A stretch of 64,000 bases of DNA from the NCBI GenBank assembly GCA_951828385.1, contig OX639973.1:4269200-4333199 (forward strand). The letters are read 5' to 3'. The first letter of the stretch is position 1, and every line of letters begins with the position of its first letter. Below the pieces are notes generated by a model. That model made no database searches. It saw only the letters and a list, made by a program, of their open reading frames with translations, and was not told the DNA's origin. Shown here one piece after another: positions 1 through 7,106 of the stretch. The stretch comes from an uncultured Poribacteria bacterium. Its GTDB lineage: Bacteria > Poribacteria > WGA-4E > WGA-3G. Both the position numbers and the translations under genes were made by a program.

Positions 1-225
1 CTGCTGAAAATAACCTTGATCTGCTGATCGGGATTCAAATCATACTATGCATTATACAAGACATACCGAAAAAATTTCAAATCAATTTTATTTTATTGTA
101 GGCGCAAAACGGAATATTCAATAGCAAGCAGTGCACCGTTCTTCTCAAAAGTTCGCGACGCTGTCAAAAATCGCCTGTTAAACACATGTACACTGACGGA
201 TGAAAGAGAGGAAGCCCCACGCGAT
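1..225. other. 5' flank, no gene seen
   Basis: AT-rich stretch at the window edge. I see no convincing reading frame, RNA gene or clear promoter. An AGAGAGGAAG sequence at about 205-215 is the likely ribosome binding site of the next gene. Confidence 0.5.
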
Positions 226-2172
226 TTGAAAAGCGAATTGACTTCAGCACCTTATAGATTCAGAGCACCTCCCGAACAAAATAGTCGAAGCATTAAGTTT
301 GGCGCGTCATGGCGAGCGATTCTACTCGGCACGCTCTTGATCATCCCGAACATGTACTGGATTCTGGACTCTGCCGGGCAAGGGTATCCGACGACTATTT
401 CTCTCTATTTTAACGTCATTTTCTGCGTTTTTGTTATCATGGGGGTTAACCTCGTCTTGGTACGGGTTGCTCCTGGGATCGCGCTGCAACAAGGCGAATT
501 GCTGACGGTTTACGTCATGTTAGCGATCGCTTCTTCGCTGGCAGGGCACGATGTACTTCGCGTCCTGATCCCGATGATTCCGTACGCGTTCTGGTACGCA
601 ACGCCAGAAAATGACTGGGCAGACCTGTTTCATCGGTATATCCCGGATTGGATGGCTGTCAAAGAACGGACCTTCTTAACAGAGTATTATCGCGGCGAGA
701 CAACCCTTTACGAATGGGAAACTGTCCACGGTTGGCTGACGACAACAGTTGCTTGGGGAGGTTTTCTATGCGTGATGGTATTCCTGATGGTGTGTATCAA
801 CAGTCTCGTTCGGAAGCAGTGGACAGAGCACGAGAAACTGAGCTATCCCATCATTCAGTTGCCGCTTGAATTGACAAGCGGTGGTAGAACAAACTTGCTC
901 ACAAACAAAATGATGTGGCTTGGGTTCGGGATTGCAGGAGCGATTGACATCCTCAATGGGCTCCACTATCTTTATCCGAATGTGCCGAGTTTGGGCGGGA
1001 GACTCTACGATTTACGTCCATTCTTTACACAGAAACCGTGGAGTGCAGTGGGTTGGACACCTGTCGCTGTCTTTCCGTTCGCAGTGGGCATCGCTTTCTT
1101 TATTCCGCTGGATCTGTCGTTTTCATGTTGGTTTTTCTATCTCTTTTGGAAGGTAGAGCGCGTCTTCGGAGATGCTTTAGGGGTACGGGGTATGCCGAAC
1201 TTCCCGTTTACGGATGAGCAATCCTTCGGTGCGTATCTCGGCTTGTTCGTTATCGCGATTGTTGCGACGCGGAAGCACCTTGCACAAGTTGGACGCAAGT
1301 TATTTAGAAACGACCCACGCGTTGACGATTCCGACGAACCGATGTCCTATCGGGTGACGGTGTTAGGACTGATCGCAAGTATCATCTTTATCGTCGGGTT
1401 CTGTAAAACAGCGGGGATGTCTATCTGGGCGATCCTCGTGTTTTTCGGCATCTATTATGCGATTTCTACAGCGGTAACCCGGATGCGCGCAGAACTCGGT
1501 TCGCCGGTCCACGATCTACATTTCATTGGCCCCGATGAGATGATGCCCCGTATCTTTGGCACGCGGTTGCTCGGTCCACACAATTTGACGATAATGGCGT
1601 ATCTGTTCTTTTTCAACCGTGCCTATCGCGGGCATCCGATGCCGCACATCTTGGAGGGGTTTAAATTAGCAGAACGGACCGGCATTTCTAATAGACGGTT
1701 GTTGATAGCGATGTGCATTGCTATTGTTATCGGCACCTTTGCTTCTTTCTGGGCGTTCTATCATATTTCTTACATTGAAGGGGCTCGCGATTGGTTCGCG
1801 GGACGACCGTTCAACCGGCTCCAAAGTTGGTTGACTTCGCCGAGGGTACCAGATGTGCCGGCAATTGTCGCGATGTGTATCGGTTTCCTGATTACCGGCT
1901 TTTTGATGGTAATGCGGATGCGACTCTTTTGGTGGCCTTTTCACCCTGCTGGGTTTGCGATTTCCAGCAGTTGGTCGATGAATGTCTTTTGGTTCTCGAT
2001 TTTGGTGAGTTCCGTCATCAAATGGATAATTCTTCGGCACGGGGGTGTGAGTGCACACCGAAAACTTATCCCGTTTTTTCTCGGTCTGATTTTAGGTGAA
2101 TTTATCGTGGGTAGCGTGTGGAGCCTCATTGGGATTACGACGAACCAACCGATGTACCGGTTTTTATTTTAA
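226..2172 (+). CDS. Large polytopic membrane protein, DUF6785/DUF6784-like
   Basis: A 648-residue integral membrane protein. About a dozen hydrophobic segments are visible, starting at residues 28-48 and 58-78 and running to the C-terminus. The start is a TTG preceded by AGAGAGGAAG about ten bases upstream. The only upstream ATG (200) is out of frame. Its size, the N-terminal cytoplasmic tail and patterns such as RMRAELGSPVHDLHFIGPDEMM recall the DUF6785/DUF6784 proteins common in Poribacteria, Planctomycetes and Lentisphaerae; their function is unknown to me. The overall look is of a transporter or permease, but no signature permits a substrate call. It stands alone: trpD follows after a 146-base spacer that carries dispersed repeats. 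Confidence 0.6.
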   Translation: MKSELTSAPYRFRAPPEQNSRSIKFGASWRAILLGTLLIIPNMYWILDSAGQGYPTTISLYFNVIFCVFVIMGVNLVLVRVAPGIALQQGELLTVYVMLAIASSLAGHDVLRVLIPMIPYAFWYATPENDWADLFHRYIPDWMAVKERTFLTEYYRGETTLYEWETVHGWLTTTVAWGGFLCVMVFLMVCINSLVRKQWTEHEKLSYPIIQLPLELTSGGRTNLLTNKMMWLGFGIAGAIDILNGLHYLYPNVPSLGGRLYDLRPFFTQKPWSAVGWTPVAVFPFAVGIAFFIPLDLSFSCWFFYLFWKVERVFGDALGVRGMPNFPFTDEQSFGAYLGLFVIAIVATRKHLAQVGRKLFRNDPRVDDSDEPMSYRVTVLGLIASIIFIVGFCKTAGMSIWAILVFFGIYYAISTAVTRMRAELGSPVHDLHFIGPDEMMPRIFGTRLLGPHNLTIMAYLFFFNRAYRGHPMPHILEGFKLAERTGISNRRLLIAMCIAIVIGTFASFWAFYHISYIEGARDWFAGRPFNRLQSWLTSPRVPDVPAIVAMCIGFLITGFLMVMRMRLFWWPFHPAGFAISSSWSMNVFWFSILVSSVIKWIILRHGGVSAHRKLIPFFLGLILGEFIVGSVWSLIGITTNQPMYRFLF

Positions 2173-2173
2173 T

Positions 2174-2300
2174 AGTTTTCAGTTTTCAGTTATTGGTTAT
2201 CAGTTCCTTTGTTATGGTATCAAAGTTCTTGTGAGTGCTACAAGAAAATTGAATGCCACAAGATATTAACGGATAGCCAAGTGTTGACTGCTGATAGCCA
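2174..2300. repeat. AGTTTTCAGTT/ATCAGT-type dispersed repeat
   Basis: The spacer before trpD holds tandem AGTTTTCAGT-like units (2174-2205) and, about 80 bases on, the partly complementary GTTGACTGCTGATAGCC (2283-2299). Similar units occur at 17248-17280 and 24375-24539, so this is a dispersed intergenic repeat family. Confidence 0.5.
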
Positions 2301-2318
2301 TTCATAGGAGAAAATTGG

Positions 2319-3338
2319 ATGATTCGAGAAGCGATTCAGCAGGTTATGGCGGGGAAAGCCTTAACCGAAGCAGAGATGGTTGAGACGATGAACGAAATCA
2401 TGGAAGGTGAGACGACAGACGCGCAGATCGCCTGTTTTCTGACGGCTCTACGGCTTAAAGGTGAGACAATAGAGGAGATTACGGGTGCCGCGCGCGTCAT
2501 GCGGGATAAAGCCACGCCTGTTCCGACGAAGCATCCATTGGTTGTTGACACGTGTAGCACGGGTGGCACAGGTCTGCGCCTTTTCAACATCTCAACCACT
2601 TCCGCTTTCGTCGTTGCAGGAGCAGGGGTGCCGGTCGCGAAGCATGGAAACCGAGGTGTAACGCGACAGAGTGGTAGTGCGAATGTCCTGATGGCGTTAG
2701 GTGTAAATATTGAGATTAGTCCTGAACACGTTGGACACTGCATTGACGCAGTCGGTATCGGCTTTCTATTTGCCCCGGCGCTGCACAGTGCCATGAAATA
2801 TGCTATCGGACCGCGGCGAGAGATCGGCATCCGAACAATTTTCAATGCCTTGGGGCCGCTGACGAATCCGGCAGGCGCGCAGGCACAGGTGTTGGGCGTT
2901 TATGCGCCGGAACTTACTGAAACTCACGCAAATGTGTTGAACAACCTTGGATGCCAGCACGCCTTTGTTGTACATGGGGATGACGGTTTAGACGAGATCA
3001 CGACGACAACGACGACGCGTGTCTCGGAGCTGCAGAACGGTGCTGTCAAGACTTACACGCTTGATGCAACGGCGTTCGGAATCCCGAAAGCGGCGTCTGC
3101 CGCGCTCTTAGGCGGTAGCCCCGAAGAGAATGCTGAGATTACCGTCAATATCTTAAAAGGTGAAAAGGGACCCAAGCGCGATATTGTTGTGCTGAACGCT
3201 GGTGCAGCGATTGTTGCGGGTGGGAAGACGGATAGTCTTGATGCCGGCATTGAACTTGCAAACAGCTCCATTGATTCAGGCGCAGCATTGGCGAAGTTAG
3301 AGGGACTGAAGTCGGTATCGAATAATGAAGGGAATTAA
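2319..3338 (+). CDS. trpD: Anthranilate phosphoribosyltransferase
   Basis: A 339-residue enzyme of tryptophan synthesis that joins anthranilate to PRPP. The ATG follows AGGAGA at good spacing. Family landmarks are the KHGNR segment (about residues 108-112), FLFAP...HSAMKYA, and RTIFNALGPLTNPAG. The Asp-Glu pair that binds magnesium is in GLDEIT (about 225-229). One feature is unusual: the PRPP-binding loop, normally GTGGDG followed by TFNIST, here reads STGGTGLRLFNIST (about 81-94). The conserved Asp is therefore Thr, and the following loop has RQSGSAN rather than SSxSGSAD. The adjacent trpC gene supports a role in tryptophan synthesis. The altered loop leaves some room for a related phosphoribosyltransferase with another acceptor. 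Confidence 0.85.
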   Translation: MIREAIQQVMAGKALTEAEMVETMNEIMEGETTDAQIACFLTALRLKGETIEEITGAARVMRDKATPVPTKHPLVVDTCSTGGTGLRLFNISTTSAFVVAGAGVPVAKHGNRGVTRQSGSANVLMALGVNIEISPEHVGHCIDAVGIGFLFAPALHSAMKYAIGPRREIGIRTIFNALGPLTNPAGAQAQVLGVYAPELTETHANVLNNLGCQHAFVVHGDDGLDEITTTTTTRVSELQNGAVKTYTLDATAFGIPKAASAALLGGSPEENAEITVNILKGEKGPKRDIVVLNAGAAIVAGGKTDSLDAGIELANSSIDSGAALAKLEGLKSVSNNEGN

Positions 3339-3342
3339 CAAT

Positions 3343-3362
3343 CCCAATCCTTTAGGATTGGG
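3343..3362 (+). other. Hairpin after trpD: TnpB element left end or terminator
   Basis: A perfect 8-bp stem, CCCAATCC/GGATTGGG, with loop TTTA, starts five bases after the trpD stop codon. It could terminate trpD, but it has no U-run. Hairpins with a TTTAG apex also occur at the right end of the TnpB element (4669-4690) and at 6381-6402, so I favour an IS200/IS605-type end hairpin. TTAAC at 3335-3339, overlapping the trpD TAA, is a candidate insertion site. Confidence 0.5.
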
Positions 3363-3398
3363 TCCAACCCAGTAACGCCCGTGCTAAATAAAAAAGGT

Positions 3399-3427
3399 TT
3401 GACATTTGCTATAGAATGTAGTATAAT
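3399..3427 (+). promoter_or_regulatory. Consensus sigma-70 promoter of tnpB
   Basis: TTGACA (3399-3404), a 17-base spacer, and TATAAT (3422-3427): a perfect match to consensus. Transcription would start near 3434 and run through a long hairpin leader into tnpB. Confidence 0.85.
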
Positions 3428-3433
3428 GATAGT

Positions 3434-3511
3434 ATCACGTAGGCAGACATGCTAAGCGTTGTCGCAAGACAATGTGTCTGCCTCCTACTTAGCAGAGGAT
3501 AAAAGCGTGAT
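3434..3511 (+). ncRNA. Structured leader of tnpB
   Basis: The predicted transcript start is followed by nested pairing. AGGCAGACA (3441-3449) pairs with TGTCTGCCT (3474-3482) and encloses TTGTC-GCAA-GACAA (3459-3472). TATCACG (3433-3439) can pair with CGTGATA (3505-3511), closing the whole leader just before the start codon. It may limit tnpB translation or form a separate RNA. The tnpB-less element at 6130-6412 has a comparable leader. Confidence 0.5.
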
Positions 3512-3513
3512 AC

Positions 3514-4602
3514 GTGAGCATTCCAATGGCGATCAAATCACATAAAATAGCATTAGACACGACAGCCGAGCAGTCTGTATTCTTTTCTAAACAATGCGGC
3601 TATTCCCGTTTTGCTTACAATTATGCTTTGTCGGATTACCAAGATGCCCCCCGACATTGGGAAGTGCTTAATAACCGTTTTAATAAAGCCAAAAAAGGTA
3701 TAGATTGGACGAAAGAGTTAGATCAACGTGCTGCGTTATTTGGTATAAAACACTTGGGTGATGCTATATCCCGGTATAAAAGCGGACAAAATAGATTTCC
3801 AAAGAAAAAGAGACGGAGAAACAAACAATCCTATAGCACTGATCCTGCTACGACATTCATAGAAGGCAAACGTATTAGATTACCTAAAATCGGGTGGGTG
3901 CGAACATTTCAAAAGTTGCGATTTAAAGGTGAGATTACAAAGGTGACTGTATCAAGAACGGCACACCGTTGGTTCGTCTCTATAACCGTTGACACAGGCA
4001 CCCCTACTGCTCCACGAGACACACGTGGACTCCCTGTTATCGGTATAGACGTAGGTATCAACTCACTTGCTACACTTGATACAGGTAAGCAGTATCGGAA
4101 TCCAAGACCGCTAAAACGGTTTGAGAAAAAACTTAGGCGTGAACAACGTTCGTTGAGTAAGAAAGAGTATCTATCTAACAACTATTATAAGCAGAAACGT
4201 AAAGTGGAACGTATCCACTACAAAATCGCTTGTATCCGAAATGACGCTCACCATAAAGCGACTACAGAGATCGTCAATATGGCAAGCGTGATTGGAATAG
4301 AAACGCTCAAGATTACAAACATGCTTAGGAACAAGCACCTTGCCAAAGCGTTATCAGATAGTGCTTTAGGCGGTTTTCTCGCTATGCTCAAATCTAAAGC
4401 AGATATACTTGGAATCCCTATCAAAGAAGCACCACAGTTCTATGCTTCAAGTAAAACGTGTAGCAGTTGTGGACACAAGAAAGAAAAGTTATTGTTATCA
4501 GAACGCCAATATAATTGCGGTGCGTGCGGTATTTCTATAGATAGAGACCGAAACGCTGCAATAAATCTAAAGCACCTCGCCGTCGGGCTGGCGGAGAGTT
4601 AA
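3514..4602 (+). CDS. tnpB: RNA-guided endonuclease TnpB, IS200/IS605 family
   Basis: A 362-residue TnpB nuclease, ancestor-type relative of Cas12, expected to cut DNA matching an omegaRNA guide next to its element. It has an N-terminal OrfB-type helix-turn-helix region (MAIKSHKIALDTT onward). The RuvC-like catalytic acids lie in GIDVGINSLATLD, GIETLKITNM and DRDRNAAIN. A four-cysteine zinc ribbon, CSSCGHKK...YNCGACG, precedes the last motif. All three acids and four cysteines are present and the length is typical, so it looks intact. Translation could begin at GTG 3514 or, more like the family, at ATG 3526. Neither has strong spacing to AGAGGA (3493-3498). It is driven by its own consensus promoter. 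Confidence 0.92.
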   Translation: MSIPMAIKSHKIALDTTAEQSVFFSKQCGYSRFAYNYALSDYQDAPRHWEVLNNRFNKAKKGIDWTKELDQRAALFGIKHLGDAISRYKSGQNRFPKKKRRRNKQSYSTDPATTFIEGKRIRLPKIGWVRTFQKLRFKGEITKVTVSRTAHRWFVSITVDTGTPTAPRDTRGLPVIGIDVGINSLATLDTGKQYRNPRPLKRFEKKLRREQRSLSKKEYLSNNYYKQKRKVERIHYKIACIRNDAHHKATTEIVNMASVIGIETLKITNMLRNKHLAKALSDSALGGFLAMLKSKADILGIPIKEAPQFYASSKTCSSCGHKKEKLLLSERQYNCGACGISIDRDRNAAINLKHLAVGLAES

Positions 4603-4700
4603 AACGCTTGTGGAGTTTGTGTAAGACCTCGTTTGGGGGCAGTAAACGTTGAAACAAGAACGGAGGAATCCCACTGCTTTAGCTGTGGGAGGAAGTCAAC
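4560..4700 (+). ncRNA. Putative omegaRNA scaffold / right end of TnpB element
   Basis: In TnpB systems the guide RNA scaffold spans the tnpB 3' end and right end of the element. Here the stretch holds CGTCGGGCTGGCGGAGAG at the end of tnpB and a final hairpin TCCCAC-TGCTTTAGCT-GTGGGA (4669-4690), followed by GGAAGTCAAC. The guide would then start near 4701, inside a dispersed palindromic repeat. The boundary positions are inference. Confidence 0.45.
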
Positions 4701-4704
4701 CTAT

Positions 4705-4858
4705 TAGTCTGTCAACATTGAAATGAAAGGTGAACCCAGTTCGTAGTAGTGCGATTCTGCGGCGTACTCGCCCAAATGCGAAGTGCATTATCGCACGTCC
4801 TAAAGCGCAATAAATTGCGCCACTACGAACCATCTATCGGTTTAGATGTGACAGACTA
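4705..4858. repeat. Palindromic MITE-like repeat between tnpB element and trpC
   Basis: Terminal inverted repeats TAGTCTGTCA (4705-4714) and TGACAGACTA (4849-4858) enclose further pairing. GTTCGTAGT (4739-4747) pairs with ACTACGAAC (4822-4830), GTGCGAT (4749-4755) with ATCGCAC (4790-4796), and GCGCAA-TAAA-TTGCGC (4805-4820) forms a compact hairpin. There is no coding capacity. It is probably a REP/MITE-type dispersed element that would fold strongly in RNA. Confidence 0.7.
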
Positions 4859-4882
4859 CTATTAAGGATGAGGGATAACGGA

Positions 4883-5656
4883 TTGATATTAGATACAATC
4901 ATTGCCCATAAACAGAAGGAACTTGCAGCAGAACAGAAGCAGGTCCCGCTCGCGAAGTTGGAAGCTGAGGTTTCAAATCTCCCACCGACGCGGGATTTTC
5001 GGGGTGCCATCGCAGGTCGTGATACCGTCAAACTTATCGCGGAGGTAAAGAAGAAGTCGCCCAGTAAAGGGACTATCCGCGAAGATTTCCATCCGGTGTC
5101 AATTGCCGAAACCTATGTGAAAAATGGGGCGGCTGCTATTTCTGTGCTGACAGATAAACATTTTTTTGCAGGTGAACTCGACTATCTGCGCGCAATTCGA
5201 GACACTGTTGATGTGCCGCTGTTAAGGAAAGATTTCACGATTGATCCATATCACATCTACCAAGCACGCGTCGCCGGGGCAGATGCTATCCTGTTAATTG
5301 TAGCGGCGTTGACTGCATCACAGTTACAGACGTTCATAGAGGTCGCAGCGTCGTTGGCACTGGCGTGTCTGGTGGAGGTGCATACACGTGAAGAATTGGC
5401 GATTGCGTTGGATGTAGAAGCGCAGATTATCGGTATCAACAATCGTGATTTGCGTACATTTCACACGGACATTGCGACAACGTTTCAGTTACGTGAAGCG
5501 ATCCCCGAGGATAGGGTTGTCGTGAGTGAAAGTGGTATCTACTCGCGTGAAGACGTAATGCAGCTGCAGGAAGCCGGTATTCATGCGATGCTTGTCGGTG
5601 AATCGTTGATGCGGAGCCCTGACATAGGAGAACAGGTTCGACGTTTAATCTCCTAA
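4883..5656 (+). CDS. trpC: Indole-3-glycerol phosphate synthase
   Basis: About 258 residues. The TIM-barrel enzyme converts CdRP to indole-3-glycerol phosphate in tryptophan synthesis. Landmarks are LIAEVKKKSPSKG (catalytic Lys), SVLTDKHFFAG, LLRKDFTIDPYHIYQARVAGADAILLI, LVEVHTREEL, IGINNRDLRTF, and VVSESGI near the C-terminus. All are canonical. I prefer the TTG at 4883, giving MILDTIIAHKQ like the family. AGGATGAGGG (4866-4875) is then a good ribosome binding site. The in-frame ATG at 4868 lies inside that site. It is separated from trpD by the TnpB element and a palindromic repeat, so it may now depend on a promoter there or on read-through. Confidence 0.93.
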   Translation: MILDTIIAHKQKELAAEQKQVPLAKLEAEVSNLPPTRDFRGAIAGRDTVKLIAEVKKKSPSKGTIREDFHPVSIAETYVKNGAAAISVLTDKHFFAGELDYLRAIRDTVDVPLLRKDFTIDPYHIYQARVAGADAILLIVAALTASQLQTFIEVAASLALACLVEVHTREELAIALDVEAQIIGINNRDLRTFHTDIATTFQLREAIPEDRVVVSESGIYSREDVMQLQEAGIHAMLVGESLMRSPDIGEQVRRLIS

Positions 5657-5682
5657 GATACAGCCAAGTCTATCGGCGGGGA

Positions 5683-6120
5683 CTATAGGGAAGTGACGGT
5701 AATACCGTGGCGTTTCAGGAGGGCAGTGGTTACGCCGTCGCCGGTTGTGAGTGTGCCTGAGAAAGTGCCGTCGTAGATGTCTCCACACCCGCAGGACGGA
5801 CTCCTTGCTTTGAGAATCACATGCGTTGCCCGATGCGATTGCGCAACCTGTAAGGCGTGATGTGCGCCCTTCACATATGCCGCGGTCACGTCTATCCCAT
5901 CAACAGTCATGACTTTTGCTCTGCCATTGAGGACATCATCGCCATCACCGCCGACAATTTCTGCGGGTGGGCGCGGTGTTGGCAACCCACCTGCCTCTTC
6001 CGGACAGACGGGGATCAGTTCATCGGTCTCTTTCTGTTTTATTGCTGATTCGTTTCGGCTGTCACCGCCGTCGTATCGGCAGCGAACGCCTAAAAGACAG
6101 GCACTAATGACTACTTTCAT
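5683..6120 (-). CDS. DUF523 family protein, possible thiouracil desulfurase-like
   Basis: A 145-residue cytoplasmic protein with the full DUF523 pattern. The N-terminus carries VISACLLGVRCRYDGG, followed by PVCPEEAGGLPTPRPPAEI (about 38-56), and LKARSPSCGCGDIYDGTFSG (about 103-122). Cysteines at about 8, 14, 39 and 111 are the conserved ones. In characterised relatives (TudS) three such cysteines hold a [4Fe-4S] cluster used to remove sulfur from thiouracil. Whether this protein does so is inference. It converges with trpC, 26 bases apart. Its promoter region has been occupied by the element at 6130-6412, which separates it from birA. Confidence 0.85.
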   Translation of the reverse strand: MKVVISACLLGVRCRYDGGDSRNESAIKQKETDELIPVCPEEAGGLPTPRPPAEIVGGDGDDVLNGRAKVMTVDGIDVTAAYVKGAHHALQVAQSHRATHVILKARSPSCGCGDIYDGTFSGTLTTGDGVTTALLKRHGITVTSL

Positions 6121-6129
6121 CTCTTATCT

Positions 6130-6412
6130 TCGGTGTGGAAACCCCTGAATTCATTCAGGGGAGGAAACACCGCTCCTATATTTTTATTGACAAAAAGCGT
6201 CAAAAATGCTAAAATACTCTTTGTAACTCGAAGACGTTTGTTCGCTCGAACAACTTCCGAAGTCGGAAGTGTCTGAGGTTCTGCATCGTGGGCTGCTTGA
6301 GCCCCTCGGGGGTATGTAGGTAAAGTTACGAGCCATAGCCCGAGAAACACAAACAGCCGAGAATGACGGGGTTTTAACAAGCCCCCGACTTTAGTCGGCG
6401 GGTACTTGACAA
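6130..6412 (+). mobile_element. tnpB-less IS200/IS605-type element (MITE) with its own promoter
   Basis: About 280 bases laid out like the 3340-4700 element but without tnpB. The left hairpin is CCCCTGAAT-TC-ATTCAGGGG (6142-6161). A promoter at 6187-6215 follows, then a leader with two hairpins, TTGTTCG-CT-CGAACAA (6238-6253) and ACTTCC-N6-GGAAGT (6253-6270). The right-end hairpin, GCCCCCGACT-TT-AGTCGGCGGG (6381-6402), is followed by TTGAC (6406-6410), like right ends of IS200/IS605 elements. The only long frame inside (minus strand) lacks coding character. It is probably a non-autonomous derivative or a stand-alone guide-RNA locus. Confidence 0.6.
6187..6215 (+). promoter_or_regulatory. Sigma-70 promoter inside the tnpB-less element
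   Basis: TTGACA (6187-6192), 17-base spacer, TAAAAT (6210-6215). The transcript would start near 6222 on the plus strand, cross the element, and run antisense into the 3' end of birA. Confidence 0.7.
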
Positions 6413-6419
6413 TGTAAAG

Positions 6420-7106
6420 CTAAGACAAATTGTGCCTTAATGGCACAATTTCCCGTAATCCCTCAAACTCATTCATGATTAAGTTCGTTTCACCGGCTTT
6501 CAGCTGCAAATAGGTATCTTCTAACTGGCGGAGTATCGTATGTAGCAGCGAAGCACGGCAGACTTCGGGATTTTGATCTTCGGAACGTGCAGACGCTATT
6601 CGCACGGAGGTTGCGATTTCACGCAGTTCAGGCGGAAAACCCTCCATAGCGATATTGACGTTCACGCCGAAACCTAAGACGAAAAAAGGGTGATGCTGCG
6701 TGTCATAAGCGAGTTCTGTGAGTACACCTGCCACCTTTTTCTTTTGAATACGGACATCGTTGGGCGGCTTAATCCGTGCATCAAGTCCGTGCGTTGTCTG
6801 AAGTGCACGTGCAATCGCAATCGCCCCGATAAGATTGGGAAGGGCGACTTGGTCGCGCAGAAGCCGGTGCCTCAGCACAACTGACACAAGGAGACACTTA
6901 CCGGATGGTGCTTCCCATTTCCTGCCATATCTTCCACGACCTGCGGTTTGATATTCGGCAATTACGAGCGTTCCCTCCGCTGCACCTGCTTTTCCACGTA
7001 CAATGGCAATATCATTGGTGGAGGCAACTTGATGGTGATGCTCAATCTGGCATCCGATAAATGTAGTCTGAAGCGTTGTGCCAAAGTCCTTAATATCCAT
7101 AGGCAC
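6420..7106 (-). CDS. birA: Biotin--[acetyl-CoA-carboxylase] ligase, catalytic domain only
   Basis: A 228-residue biotin protein ligase that would activate biotin and attach it to carboxyl carrier protein. Visible motifs are the substrate recognition segment (VASTNDIA), the GRGRYGRKW loop (residues 56-64) with SGKCLLVSVVLR, and IKPPNDV...KKKVAGVLTEL with the active-site lysine. PPND replaces the usual WPND. There is no N-terminal helix-turn-helix, so it is not a BirA-type repressor, and the C-terminal SH3-like domain is short or absent. The ATG overlaps the stop of the upstream TPR gene, implying translational coupling. The downstream element at 6130-6412 abuts its 3' end. Confidence 0.88.
   Translation of the reverse strand: MPMDIKDFGTTLQTTFIGCQIEHHHQVASTNDIAIVRGKAGAAEGTLVIAEYQTAGRGRYGRKWEAPSGKCLLVSVVLRHRLLRDQVALPNLIGAIAIARALQTTHGLDARIKPPNDVRIQKKKVAGVLTELAYDTQHHPFFVLGFGVNVNIAMEGFPPELREIATSVRIASARSEDQNPEVCRASLLHTILRQLEDTYLQLKAGETNLIMNEFEGLREIVPLRHNLS

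Larger units (their letters stand above)
3340..4700 (+). mobile_element. TnpB-only IS200/IS605 (IS1341-like) element
   Basis: The unit comprises a left hairpin (3343-3362), a consensus promoter (3399-3427), a structured leader (3434-3511), tnpB (3514-4602), and a right end with hairpin TCCCAC/GTGGGA (4669-4690) finishing in TCAAC (4696-4700). There is no tnpA (Y1 transposase), so movement would need one in trans. TCAA-type right ends and TTAC/TTAAC-type left sites are known in IS200/IS605 elements. Exact ends here are my estimate. It separates trpD from trpC and probably divides an ancestral trp operon. Confidence 0.75.

Noticed and set aside
1666-2058. 130-residue minus-strand frame within the first membrane protein gene
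   Set aside because: Shadow of a hydrophobic coding frame; no start signal and implausible composition.
6117-6380. 87-residue minus-strand frame in the 6130-6412 element
   Set aside because: Composition and sequence have no protein character, and the region is explained by hairpins and a plus-strand promoter.
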